Position numbers and translations under genes: made by a program. Positions 16,733 through 25,475 of a stretch of 52,119 bases of DNA are shown piece by piece; the first letter of the stretch is position 1; every line of letters begins with the position of its first letter. The notes under the pieces were generated by a model. It was not told the origin of the DNA and made no database searches. It worked only from the letters and a program-made list of their open reading frames with translations. The DNA is from DASYRM01 sp036004405 (lineage in GTDB: Bacteria; Acidobacteriota; Vicinamibacteria; Vicinamibacterales; UBA2999): positions 1-52,119 of the forward strand of contig DASYRM010000147.1 in NCBI GenBank assembly GCA_036004405.1, given 5' to 3'.

Positions 16733-17695
16733 ATGAATCGATCGCAATCGCGGGGCGGAAGCTGGGCGGGCTGGGCTATGGGGCTGGCGGTGCTCGTGGC
16801 CGCGGCCAGCACGACGTCGATCGGGCAGACCGGCGCCGCGGGCAGGCCGCCGGCGGGGCAAGAGCCGCCGTTGATGGTCCTGTCGCCCAAGGCGAAGTCG
16901 GGCGGCTGGTCGGGCGTGCACCGGCCACACACGAAGCTTGCCGATGTGCTGAAGCGCCACCACGGCCAGGCCGAGTGGGCCGAGACGATCGTGGACGACG
17001 AGAGCCTCTTCGCGCAGTGGATCTCGATGGCGCCCGGTGGCAAGACGCCCCGGCGGATGAACGGCGATACGCGTGAGTGGTGGATCGTGCAGTCGGGCTC
17101 GCTGCGCTTCACGGTGGAGGGGCGCGAGCCGGTGGTCGCCACCAAGGGCGTGCTGGTGCAGGTACCGTATCGCACGCTCTACCAGATCGAGAACGTCGGC
17201 ACCGAGCCGGCGCTGCGCTTCGAAGTGAACGTGACCCGCGCGCGCAAGCTGTATCCAGCGGACGAGACCCCGGTGCCGATGCCCGGCTTCGAGTACGTGA
17301 AGACGCGTGTCACGGGCGGCCGCGGCGTGCTCGATCCGCAGAACCGGTCGGTGGTGGATTTCAACAAAGTCGTCGCCGGTCAGGAGCGCGGCGGCGCTTT
17401 CGTCACCGACGATCGGAGCTTCGCGAACATCATCCTGGGGCCGTACCAGAAGCCGCAGCCGGGCAACAAGGGGCACTACCACGAGGAGGGCTCCGAGTTC
17501 TGGCTCATCATGCTCGGCAAGATCCGCTACAACATCGAGGGGCTGCAGGAGTTCGAGGCCGAGCCCGGCGACGTGGTGTACGTCCCGCGGCAGACATGGC
17601 ACCTGGCGAGCTTCGGCGGTCAGGAGGGGCTGAGGTCGTGCCGCCTGGCCATGAATGGGTTCCCGTATCAGGCACACATGTTCGAGGCCGACTGA
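16733..17695 (+). CDS. Secreted bicupin protein
   Basis: A protein of 320 residues. The ATG at 16733 is chosen because GGAGG lies 5 bases upstream; the frame also opens at GTG 16709. A signal peptide (WAMGLAVLVAAAST) precedes two cupin folds: residues about 85-160 (EWWIVQSGSLRFTVEG, VPYRTLYQIENVG) and 225-310. The second carries a good metal site, GHYHEEGSEFW with two His and a Glu, and a distal His in RQTWHLASF. It has no assigned substrate. It is followed by a second cupin gene whose ATG overlaps this stop (TGATG), so the two products are made together. Confidence 0.82.
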   Translation: MNRSQSRGGSWAGWAMGLAVLVAAASTTSIGQTGAAGRPPAGQEPPLMVLSPKAKSGGWSGVHRPHTKLADVLKRHHGQAEWAETIVDDESLFAQWISMAPGGKTPRRMNGDTREWWIVQSGSLRFTVEGREPVVATKGVLVQVPYRTLYQIENVGTEPALRFEVNVTRARKLYPADETPVPMPGFEYVKTRVTGGRGVLDPQNRSVVDFNKVVAGQERGGAFVTDDRSFANIILGPYQKPQPGNKGHYHEEGSEFWLIMLGKIRYNIEGLQEFEAEPGDVVYVPRQTWHLASFGGQEGLRSCRLAMNGFPYQAHMFEAD

Positions 17696-18246
17696 TGAGA
17701 CTTGCGATCGCGTGCGCGTTTATCGTGTTGATGATTGGCTGCAGCAGCGCGCCGGCGCCGGCCGAGAAGCCGGCCGCCACGCCCGCGGCGGCCCCGCAGG
17801 CGGCGGCACCGTCGTCGACGGTGACGTTGCCGACCGGCTATCCCGAACGGCCGTTCGTCCGCGTGCAGTTCGACAAGCTGACGTGGCGGCCCACCGAAGG
17901 CAATACGCTCGGCGTCGAGACGGCGGTCGTGGAAGGTGACCCTTCCAAGCCGGGTTACTACCTGACGATCAACCACTTTCCGAAGGGCGTGATGAGCCGT
18001 CCGCACTATCACCCGGACGAGCGCTACGTGATCGTGCTGCGGGGGACGTGGTACACCGACGAGGGCGAGATCTTCCGGCCCGCTCAGGCGATCCCGCTGA
18101 AGCCGGGCGACTTCATGCGCCACCCGAAGGGTGGGCCGCACTACGACGGCGGGATCGACGAGGACACCTGGGTGGCGATCAGCGGGTACGGCCCGACCAA
18201 GGCCACCGTCATCGACGGTGGCGAACTGTTCGGGCGGTCCCGCTAG
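17695..18246 (+). CDS. Cupin-domain lipoprotein
   Basis: A protein of 183 residues. The N-terminus looks like a lipoprotein signal (IVLMIGCSS, Cys at residue 16) followed by an Ala/Pro-rich linker. A single cupin barrel occupies residues about 75-175 with metal-binding motif RPHYHPDERYVIVLRG and a distal His in GGPHYDGG. The start overlaps the stop of the preceding bicupin gene (TGATG), so translation is coupled and the two probably act in the same envelope process. The next gene converges only 6 bases away. Confidence 0.82.
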   Translation: MRLAIACAFIVLMIGCSSAPAPAEKPAATPAAAPQAAAPSSTVTLPTGYPERPFVRVQFDKLTWRPTEGNTLGVETAVVEGDPSKPGYYLTINHFPKGVMSRPHYHPDERYVIVLRGTWYTDEGEIFRPAQAIPLKPGDFMRHPKGGPHYDGGIDEDTWVAISGYGPTKATVIDGGELFGRSR

Positions 18247-18252
18247 CCGCGA

Positions 18253-19491
18253 CTACCTCGTGCTGGGCGCCGTCTTGGGCGTCAGGCGGTAGAGGCCGCC
18301 GGGATTGGCGTCTTCGACCATCCACAGCGCGCCGTCGGGCGCCTGCTCGATGTCGCGCACGCGCTTGCCCACGCGCCAGCGCTCGGCGGCCGTGGCGCCG
18401 CCCTTGCCGTCGAACGTGACCCGGTTGATCGTGGTCGTGCCCATGCCGCCGATCAGTGCCGAGCCCTTCCACTGCGGGAACATCGCGCCGCTGTAGAACA
18501 TGATGTTCCCCGGCGCGATGACCGGCGTCCAGTAGATGACCGGCTTAGCGAGATCCGCGCGCGTATCGGGACTCGGAATCGGCACGCCGTTGTAGTTGGT
18601 GGCGTAGGACACGAGCGGCCAGCCGTAGTTCTTCCCCGGTTCGATCAGGTTGAGCTCGTCGCCGCCGCGCGGGCCGTGCTCCATCTCCCACAGCCGGCCG
18701 TCGGGGCCGAACGCGAGACCGTAGGGCGTGCGGTGGCCGCTGCTCCACGTTTCCGCCAGCGCCAGGTTCGGGCCGGGGAAGTTGTAGGTGCTGACGACGG
18801 GCGCGGTCTTGGCCGCTTCCGTGTCGCGCGGCGGGTCGATCAGCGTCACGCTCGTCGCGGCGGTCTTGCCGGCCATCGGATTGCCCGGCGCGGGCTTGCC
18901 GTCGAGCGTCAGCCGCAGGATTTTGCCGAGCTCCTGGTTCGGGTCCTGCGCCGGCGTCATGCGCTGGCGGTCGCCGACCGTGAGAAACAGATACTGGCCA
19001 TCCGGCGAGAACGCGATCTGCGCGCCGAACTGGCCGCCCTTGCCTTTGGGCAGCTGGCGCCACAGCACCTCGAGCCCTTCGAGGCTCGCCGCGTTCTGAC
19101 CGACTTCGAGTTTCGCGCGCGCGAGCGCCAGCCCCGAGCCGTACTCGCCCGGCTCCGCGTAGGTCAAGTAGACGCGGTGGTCGGTCGCATACTTGGGCGA
19201 CGTGAAGATGCCCAGCAGGCCGCCCTGGCCCTGGTGGAGCACCGCGGGCACGTTGGCGACCGGCGTCTTCGCGCCCTGTTGCGTCACGAGCCAGACCGCC
19301 CCCGGCTTCTCGGTGATGAGCATGCGCCCGTCCGGCAGGAACGCGACGCGCCAGGGGAGATTGAACGTCGCCACCTGGGTGACGGTGAACGGCAGATCTG
19401 CCTCGGCCTGCTTCTCTCCGGCGTTGACCTGAGCCCACGCCAAGGTGGGAACCAGCGTGAGAAGCAGAGCGGCGCGCGTCAGTGTCTTCAT
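18253..19491 (-). CDS. PQQ-dependent aldose sugar dehydrogenase-like protein
   Basis: A protein of 412 residues with a signal peptide (cleavage near LAWAQV) and a six-bladed GSDH/YliI-type propeller. Visible family blocks are NLPWRVAFLPDGRMLITEK, GQGGLLGIFTSPKYATD, the basic-aromatic EMEHGPRGGDELNLIEPGKNYGWP and IAPGNIMFYSG. These match soluble periplasmic aldose dehydrogenases that oxidise sugars with PQQ and calcium. No PQQ biosynthesis genes are nearby, so the cofactor must come from elsewhere or from outside. The gene stands alone on the minus strand, 46 bases from the downstream end of the NHL-M23 gene. Confidence 0.88.
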   Translation of the reverse strand: MKTLTRAALLLTLVPTLAWAQVNAGEKQAEADLPFTVTQVATFNLPWRVAFLPDGRMLITEKPGAVWLVTQQGAKTPVANVPAVLHQGQGGLLGIFTSPKYATDHRVYLTYAEPGEYGSGLALARAKLEVGQNAASLEGLEVLWRQLPKGKGGQFGAQIAFSPDGQYLFLTVGDRQRMTPAQDPNQELGKILRLTLDGKPAPGNPMAGKTAATSVTLIDPPRDTEAAKTAPVVSTYNFPGPNLALAETWSSGHRTPYGLAFGPDGRLWEMEHGPRGGDELNLIEPGKNYGWPLVSYATNYNGVPIPSPDTRADLAKPVIYWTPVIAPGNIMFYSGAMFPQWKGSALIGGMGTTTINRVTFDGKGGATAAERWRVGKRVRDIEQAPDGALWMVEDANPGGLYRLTPKTAPSTR

Positions 19492-19537
19492 AGGGCTCCT
19501 TCGTCGGATTCCTGCTCGGACAAGCCTATCATTCCGG

Positions 19538-21547
19538 CTAGCGATCGCTGCCGATGGTCACCGGCAGGTCGCGCTCCACCGTGTTGCCGCTGACGTCAGA
19601 AGCCCAGCCCCGAAGAATGTAGTTGCCGGGCGGCAGGCGCTCCGTATCCCAGACCCCTTCGGTCGCGTCGCCTCTGTCGAAGCGGTTCGTCACGATGTAG
19701 CGGAATCGCGTGGTCCGGGCGCGATAGAACGGGATGCCGCTCCCCGCGCCGTAGATCTGGTGCGGCGCATCCGGGTCGGGCCCCAGGCGATCGAAGCGCA
19801 GCGACGGACGCCGCGTCTCGAATCCCGCCCGCGGCGAACCGTCGGCGTGAAGGACCTGATACCCGAGTTCATAGGGGGCCAGACGCCGTCCGGGAGTGTT
19901 GTCATCCGCCTGATCCCAGGCATCGATCACGATGTGAACGCGACCGCCGAGCATCAGCCGGTCCTGCTCGCGCGTCGTCTGCGGACGCCACGCCTCGTCG
20001 TAGACGCGGATGCCGTCGGGCGGAATCGTGGGTATGACGGTGTCCTCGAACTGCACCAGGCGGAAGAGCAGCGGATTGTGCTCCTCGCCGGCCCACCCCA
20101 CGTTCAGGTGCACGTGATTGAACCGGTTCACCGTACCGATCTCGTCGCCGGCGGCAAATCGCGCCCCGCGCTTCACGCGCAGGCGTCGCAGCTTGCGTCC
20201 GTCGTAGGTGGCCACGAAGCGCTCAGGGTCGAGGAGGCCCTTGTCGGTGCGGCCGGCGCGGATGTGGACGTAGGTGAGATCGCCGATACGCAGCCATTCG
20301 TCGAGGGCACCGACGCCGTCGTTCGCGATCGGATCCGACACGACGCCGTCGCGGACGGCGCGCACGTGCGTGCCCTGCTCGACGCGGATGTCGACGCCGC
20401 GGTGGAATCGCTCTCCGCGCGGCCCGCGCACCTCGCCAAAGCTGCCCGCCACCTCGTGGGGACCGGTAAACGGCGCCACCGGCCACAGCAGTGGTACTCG
20501 GCCGAAGGCGTCGGCGTCGAACTGCGGGTGAAGGGCCGGCGACGTGGGCGGACGCAACGGGAGCTGTGAGGTGGCCGCCACCTGTCGCACGAGCGCGTTG
20601 CCGGCGTCGGCGACGACCACCTGGCCTGGATGAAGCAGCGCAACCCCCGACGGCCGGCGGAACCGCGCGTCGCGGCCGTCGCCATCGCGGAACCCGATAC
20701 CGGCGCCGGCCAGTGTGCGAATCGCGCCGCCGGGACGGATGGCCACGATGCGCCCACCTTCGTCGGCCACGTACAGTTCGCCATCGGGGCCGACCGCAAC
20801 GCCGAGCGGCCGGAAGAAGCCGTCGCCGTGCGCCCACGCCGGCGTGGTGACGCGCCCAGCGAGGTCCACGGTGCGCACGACGCCATTCCCGGTGTCGGCA
20901 ACATAGACGATGCCGCGAGCATCGACGGCGAGCCCCGTCGGCGTGTCGAAGCTGGCGCCGCTTGCGACGCCGTCATTCGCGCCTGGGCGCTCCGAGCCCG
21001 CGAGCGTCGTGACCGTACCGTTGGTGTCGATCAGGCGAAGGCGGTCGTTGTAGGTATCCGCGACGACGACGCGACCGTCGGGCGCCACCGCGACGCCGAT
21101 CGGCCCGTTAAACCTGGCTTGCGGCCCCGGACCGTCCGCATAGCCGGGCGTCCCGTCGCCGGCAAGCGTCGACATCACGCCATCGCGCGTGAGGCGCCGG
21201 ATGACGTGCTTGCCCGTGTCGGCCACGTACAACGTGCCGTCACTCGCGATCGCCAGGCCGGAAGGAGTGCTGAATCCGTCCGCCAGTGTGGAGACGCGAC
21301 CATCGGGCGAGATTCGCCGAATGCTGTTCGATTGCCCGGCGTCCGACACGAAGATCGTCCCGTCGGACGCGGCCGCAATCCCGAAGGGCTCGCAGAACCG
21401 CGCGTCTGCCGCGAGCACGCCCACCGTCGCCTGCCAGTTGGGCTCGAGCGGCGGCAGCGGCACCGGCTGCAGTCGTTGCCAGACGTAGCCTGCACCAGCC
21501 GAGACGGTCACCAGCACGACGGCGAACACGAGAATCACTCGTCGCAC
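19538..21547 (-). CDS. NHL beta-propeller fused to an M23 (LytM) peptidase domain
   Basis: A protein of 669 residues with an N-terminal membrane anchor or signal (VILVFAVVLVTVSAGAGYVW). Residues about 45-325 are five or six NHL repeats (FGIAAASDGTIFVSDAG, GLAIASDGTLYVADTG and further copies). Residues about 350-500 form an M23 metallopeptidase domain with H382-x3-D386 (FHRGVDIRVEQGTHV) and H478-x-H480 (NRFNHVHLNV) as complete zinc ligands. A C-terminal immunoglobulin-like region ends the protein. M23 enzymes cut peptide bridges in murein or process proteins; the propeller may dock a partner. The extended loop between the two zinc motifs is longer than in simple LytM domains. Confidence 0.85.
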   Translation of the reverse strand: MRRVILVFAVVLVTVSAGAGYVWQRLQPVPLPPLEPNWQATVGVLAADARFCEPFGIAAASDGTIFVSDAGQSNSIRRISPDGRVSTLADGFSTPSGLAIASDGTLYVADTGKHVIRRLTRDGVMSTLAGDGTPGYADGPGPQARFNGPIGVAVAPDGRVVVADTYNDRLRLIDTNGTVTTLAGSERPGANDGVASGASFDTPTGLAVDARGIVYVADTGNGVVRTVDLAGRVTTPAWAHGDGFFRPLGVAVGPDGELYVADEGGRIVAIRPGGAIRTLAGAGIGFRDGDGRDARFRRPSGVALLHPGQVVVADAGNALVRQVAATSQLPLRPPTSPALHPQFDADAFGRVPLLWPVAPFTGPHEVAGSFGEVRGPRGERFHRGVDIRVEQGTHVRAVRDGVVSDPIANDGVGALDEWLRIGDLTYVHIRAGRTDKGLLDPERFVATYDGRKLRRLRVKRGARFAAGDEIGTVNRFNHVHLNVGWAGEEHNPLLFRLVQFEDTVIPTIPPDGIRVYDEAWRPQTTREQDRLMLGGRVHIVIDAWDQADDNTPGRRLAPYELGYQVLHADGSPRAGFETRRPSLRFDRLGPDPDAPHQIYGAGSGIPFYRARTTRFRYIVTNRFDRGDATEGVWDTERLPPGNYILRGWASDVSGNTVERDLPVTIGSDR

Positions 21548-21703
21548 GCGCCAGTCTACGACGCCGCTGCTGACGGGCCGGGTTCGCCCGCCTGCGGCGG
21601 AAAGCAGCTCGCCATCAGGTCGCAGGTGCAGCCGGCCTGATCTTGCCCATGGCTGCCAGCCGTAAGTTCAACTGGCACAGGGTTATGCATTGATCTTGAG
21701 GCC

Positions 21704-21723
21704 GGGGAGGTCTAGACTTCCCC
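21704..21723. promoter_or_regulatory. Imperfect 20-base palindrome before the DUF1592 gene
   Basis: GGGGAGGTCT followed directly by AGACTTCCCC, nine of ten pairs complementary, ending 3 bases before the ATG at 21727. It could be an operator for the DUF1592 operon, or an RNA hairpin covering the ribosome-binding region. No known regulator is implied. Confidence 0.4.
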
Positions 21724-21726
21724 TGG

Positions 21727-24186
21727 ATGAGAACCGTACTCGCGACGGCCCTGGCGGTGCTCTGCCTCGCGGTGGTCAGCGACCGCGCCTGGCAGAGCCA
21801 GGCCCAAGCGCCCTCACCGGTGGCGGCGTCTCCGCAGAAGGCGCTGATCAATCAGTACTGCGTCACCTGCCACAACGACCGGGTGAAGACGGGCGGGTTG
21901 ACGCTGGCCGATTTCGATCCCGACGCGGCCACCCAGCACGCTGAGGTCGCCGAAAAGGTGATCCGGAAGCTGCGCGGTGGCCTGATGCCTCCCGCCGGCG
22001 CCCGCCGTCCCGACGCGCGGGTCGCGGCTGAATTCGTCTCGTTCCTCGAAAACAGGATCGACAGCGGCGTGACGGACGGCCATCCGGGTCGCGTGCCGCT
22101 GCGCCGGCTGAATCGCCGCGAGTATCAGTACGCCATCCGCGACCTGCTCGGGCTGAACATCGACGCCACCGCATGGCTGCCCGACGACAACGTCAAGGGC
22201 AACTTCGACAACAACGCCGCCGCGTTGCAGGTGTCGCCCAACTTCATCGATCAGTACATCTATGCCGCGCGCGCGGTGGCGCTCGAGGCCATCGGCAACA
22301 CCAAGGCGCCGCCCGAGACCACCACCTACGGCGACGTGGCCAACATGGTGATCTCGTTGCCGCCCTCGGGCGCGCCGGGCACCGGCCGGCAGCAGCATCA
22401 CATCGAGGGGCTGCCGTTCGGCACGCGTGGCGGCTTCGTCGTCGAGCACAACTTCCCAGCCGACGGCGACTACGAGCTGACCATCGGCGACATGGCGCTG
22501 GCGCGCGAAGTGCCGCGGATGGAGTTCGAGAACACCGTGCTCGTGCTGCTCGACGGCGTGGAGTTCTACCGCACGACCATCGGCGGCGACGTCGATCACA
22601 AGAACATCGATCAGAAATTGGATCCGGCGGTCGAAGAGATCAACGGCCGGCTGCGGAAGATCAAGCTCAAGACCACGCAGGGGCAGCACAAGCTGGCCGT
22701 GACGTTCCTCCATCGCAGCTTCGCCGAAAGCGACGAGCGGACGCGCACCGTGGCGCTCGAGGGCGGGCAGGAGCGCATCCAGGCGGCGCACGCGCTGCAG
22801 ATTCGCGGTCCACTGTCGGTCACGGGCTTGAGCGCTTCGCCGACCCGGTCGAAGATCTTCATCTGCAGGCCGAAGGCCGAGCGCGAGGAAGCCGCCTGCG
22901 CCAACCGGATCGTCGAGAGCCTGGCGCGGCGCGCCTTCCGCCGTCCGGTCACCGCCGATGACGTGACCCCGCTGCTGGCGTTCTACAAGGCGGGGCACGA
23001 GGCGGGCGGCTTCGACGCCGGCGTTCGCGACGCGCTGAGTGCGATTCTCGCCAGCCCGCACTTCCTGTATCGCGTCGAGTCGGCCGACGCCGCCGGCGGC
23101 ACGCGCGCGCTGAGCGATCTGGAGCTGGCGTCCCGGCTGTCGTTCTTCTTGTGGAGCAGCCTGCCGGACGACGAGCTGCTCAAGCTCGCGTCTGAATCGC
23201 GTCTCCGCAACCCCGACGTGCTGGCCGCGCAGGTGAGCCGCATGCTCGCCGACGACAGGGCCAAGGCGCTGAGCAACGACTTCGCCTTCCAGTGGCTGCA
23301 TCTCTCCAAGCTGGACGAGATCACGCCGGACCGTACGCAGTTCCCGCAGGCGAGCGGCCTGCTGGATCCGCGCGGGCTGTTCAAGGAGGAGCTGCGGCTG
23401 TTCGTGGACAGCGTGCTGCGCAGCGATCGCAGCGTGACCGAGCTGCTGACGGCGGACTACACGTTCCTCAACGAGCGGCTGGCGATGCTGTATGGCATCG
23501 AGACCGTGAAGGGCGCGCACTTCCGCCGCGTGCCGCTGGGGACGAATACCGCGCGGCAGGGGCTGCTGGGCAAGGGCGCCATCCTGATGCTGACGGCGTA
23601 TCCCAACCGCACGTCGCCCGTGCTGCGTGGCGCCTGGATTCTGGATCGCCTGCTCGGCACGCCGCCGGCCGATCCGCCGCTCAATGTGCCCTCGCTGCCC
23701 GAGAACCGGCGTGGCCAGCCGGCCAAGACGCTGCGCGCCCGGCTCGAGCAGCACCGCTCGAATCCGACCTGCTTCGCGTGCCACGGCGTGATGGACCCGC
23801 TCGGGTTCGCGATGGAGAACTTCAACGCGGTGGGGCAGTACCGCACCAACGATCCCGACACGCAGACACCGATCGATGCCAGCGGGCAGCTGCCGGACGG
23901 CACGCCGCTCAAGGGGCTCGAGGACCTGCGGCGGCAGCTGGCGGCGCGGCCCGATCATCAGTTCATGCAGACGTTCACGGAGAACCTGCTGACCTACGCG
24001 CTGGGCCGCGGCCTCGACTACCACGACATGCCCACCGTGCGCCGCATCGTCCGCCAGGCGGCGGCCGACGACTGCCGGTTCAAGTCCATCGTGCTCGGCG
24101 TGGTCACGAGCGACGCCTTCCGCAAGCGCGAAGGCGATCGCGACCGCACGCTGCAGACCGCGTCCCTCGCCACCGGAGGCCAATAG
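21727..24186 (+). CDS. DUF1592-type cytochrome (PSCyt1/DUF1587/1592/1588/1585)
   Basis: A protein of 819 residues with a signal peptide followed by a heme site C45-V-T-C-H49 inside the planctomycete-type cytochrome block INQYCVTCHNDRVKTGG. The DUF1587 region (RRLNRREYQYAIRDLLGL) comes next, then a carbohydrate-binding-like insert, DUF1592 (RRPVTADDVTPLLAFY through LASRLSFFLWSSLPDDELL), DUF1588 with a second site C682-F-A-C-H686 (ACHGVMDPLGFAMENFN) and DUF1585 (LLTYALGRGLDYHDMP). Proteins of this make-up are abundant in Acidobacteriota, Planctomycetota and Verrucomicrobiota and nearly always precede a DUF1552 gene, as here (2-base gap). The biochemical role is not established; a periplasmic redox or polymer-degrading function has been suggested for relatives. 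Confidence 0.9.
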   Translation: MRTVLATALAVLCLAVVSDRAWQSQAQAPSPVAASPQKALINQYCVTCHNDRVKTGGLTLADFDPDAATQHAEVAEKVIRKLRGGLMPPAGARRPDARVAAEFVSFLENRIDSGVTDGHPGRVPLRRLNRREYQYAIRDLLGLNIDATAWLPDDNVKGNFDNNAAALQVSPNFIDQYIYAARAVALEAIGNTKAPPETTTYGDVANMVISLPPSGAPGTGRQQHHIEGLPFGTRGGFVVEHNFPADGDYELTIGDMALAREVPRMEFENTVLVLLDGVEFYRTTIGGDVDHKNIDQKLDPAVEEINGRLRKIKLKTTQGQHKLAVTFLHRSFAESDERTRTVALEGGQERIQAAHALQIRGPLSVTGLSASPTRSKIFICRPKAEREEAACANRIVESLARRAFRRPVTADDVTPLLAFYKAGHEAGGFDAGVRDALSAILASPHFLYRVESADAAGGTRALSDLELASRLSFFLWSSLPDDELLKLASESRLRNPDVLAAQVSRMLADDRAKALSNDFAFQWLHLSKLDEITPDRTQFPQASGLLDPRGLFKEELRLFVDSVLRSDRSVTELLTADYTFLNERLAMLYGIETVKGAHFRRVPLGTNTARQGLLGKGAILMLTAYPNRTSPVLRGAWILDRLLGTPPADPPLNVPSLPENRRGQPAKTLRARLEQHRSNPTCFACHGVMDPLGFAMENFNAVGQYRTNDPDTQTPIDASGQLPDGTPLKGLEDLRRQLAARPDHQFMQTFTENLLTYALGRGLDYHDMPTVRRIVRQAAADDCRFKSIVLGVVTSDAFRKREGDRDRTLQTASLATGGQ

Positions 24187-24188
24187 TC

Positions 24189-25475
24189 ATGTATCTGAGC
24201 CGAAAGCATCTGTCACGGCGCACCATCCTGAAGGGCGCCGGCGTGACCATCGCGTTGCCGCTGCTCGACGCGATGATTCCGGCAGGCACCGCGCTGGCAC
24301 AGACCGCGGCGGCTCCCACGTCGCGCCTGGGATTCATCTACTTCCCGCACGGTGCGCTGCAGGATCAGTGGACGCCGGTGCAGACGGGTCGCGACTTCGA
24401 CTTCCCGTTCATCATCAAACCGCTCGAACCGCTGCGCGAGTACGTCACCGTGGTGAGCGGCCTGCGCAACAAGGGTGGGGAGAGCTCGAGCCCGCACGGC
24501 ATCATCGAGGAGACCTGGCTCAGTTGCGTGAGCCCGCGCAAGCGCGACGCCAAGACGGGTATCGGCATCACGGCGGACCAGATTGCCGCCAAACACCTGG
24601 GCAAGGACACGTCGCTGCCGTCGCTGGAGCTGTGCGGCGAGCCGGGCGGCATGATCTCGTTCCGCACGCCGGCGCAGCCGCTGCCGATGGAGAGCAACCC
24701 GCGCAAGGCGTTCTACTCCATGTTCGGGCAGGGCGATACGAGCCAGGAGCGTGAAGCCATCCTGAAGACGACCGGGAGCCTGCTCGACTACGTGCGCGAC
24801 ACCACGGCCAGCCTCACGCGCCGGCTCGATTCCGGCGACAAAGCCAGGGTCACGGAGTACCTCGATTCGGTGCGCGAGATCGAGCTGCGCGTGCAGAAGC
24901 TCGAAGAGAGCGCCCGGTCGCTCCGCGACGACATTCCCGGCGCGCCGCTCGGTCCGCCCGAGGATTTCGGCGAGCTGCTCGACATCCAGTTCGAGATGCT
25001 CGCGCTGTCGTTCCAGACCAACCGCACGCGGGTGGCGACGCTGAAGATGGTCGAGGAAGCCAGCATGCGGACCTACCCGAACCTCGACGTCCACGAGGCG
25101 TTCCACCCGACGTCGCACTGGGGCGGGTTCCCGGACCGTGTGGCCAACCTGCGGAAGATTCAGGCGTACCACACCGCGGTGTTCGCCAAGTTCGTGCAAC
25201 GCCTCCACGACATGCGCGAAGGCAACGGCAACGTCCTGGACAACTCGATCATCCTGTTCGGCAGCAACATGGCCAACAGCGACGCGCACAACAACGATCC
25301 GCTGCCGCAGGCGCTCATCGGCAAGGGCGGCGGCATCAAGGGCAACCAGCACCTGCACTACCCGCAGGACACACCGCACGCCAACATCCTGGTGACGATG
25401 CTGAGTCGCGCGGGCGTGCCGGCGTCGGACATCGAGAAGTTCGCCGACAACACCGGCGCGTTCATGGAAGTATGA
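24189..25475 (+). CDS. DUF1552 protein with Tat signal
   Basis: A protein of 428 residues beginning with a twin-arginine signal (LSRRTILKGAG) and a hydrophobic stretch, so it is likely folded in the cytoplasm and exported by Tat. Family blocks include RLGFIYFPHGALQDQWTP, LSCVSPRKRDAKTG and the C-terminal NSIILFGSNMANSDAHNNDPLPQ. The fold resembles the sulfatase/DUF1501 alkaline-phosphatase-like group, but no complete metal site is evident. It is the standard partner of DUF1592 cytochromes and is separated from that gene by 2 bases. The stop overlaps the next start (ATGA), so the ankyrin protein is translationally coupled to it. Confidence 0.9.
   Translation: MYLSRKHLSRRTILKGAGVTIALPLLDAMIPAGTALAQTAAAPTSRLGFIYFPHGALQDQWTPVQTGRDFDFPFIIKPLEPLREYVTVVSGLRNKGGESSSPHGIIEETWLSCVSPRKRDAKTGIGITADQIAAKHLGKDTSLPSLELCGEPGGMISFRTPAQPLPMESNPRKAFYSMFGQGDTSQEREAILKTTGSLLDYVRDTTASLTRRLDSGDKARVTEYLDSVREIELRVQKLEESARSLRDDIPGAPLGPPEDFGELLDIQFEMLALSFQTNRTRVATLKMVEEASMRTYPNLDVHEAFHPTSHWGGFPDRVANLRKIQAYHTAVFAKFVQRLHDMREGNGNVLDNSIILFGSNMANSDAHNNDPLPQALIGKGGGIKGNQHLHYPQDTPHANILVTMLSRAGVPASDIEKFADNTGAFMEV

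Noticed and set aside
21814..24183. A 789-codon open frame on the minus strand antisense to the DUF1592 gene
   Set aside because: Its protein is Arg/Ala/His-rich with no domain, as expected for antisense frames in GC-rich DNA; the plus-strand gene has clear domains.
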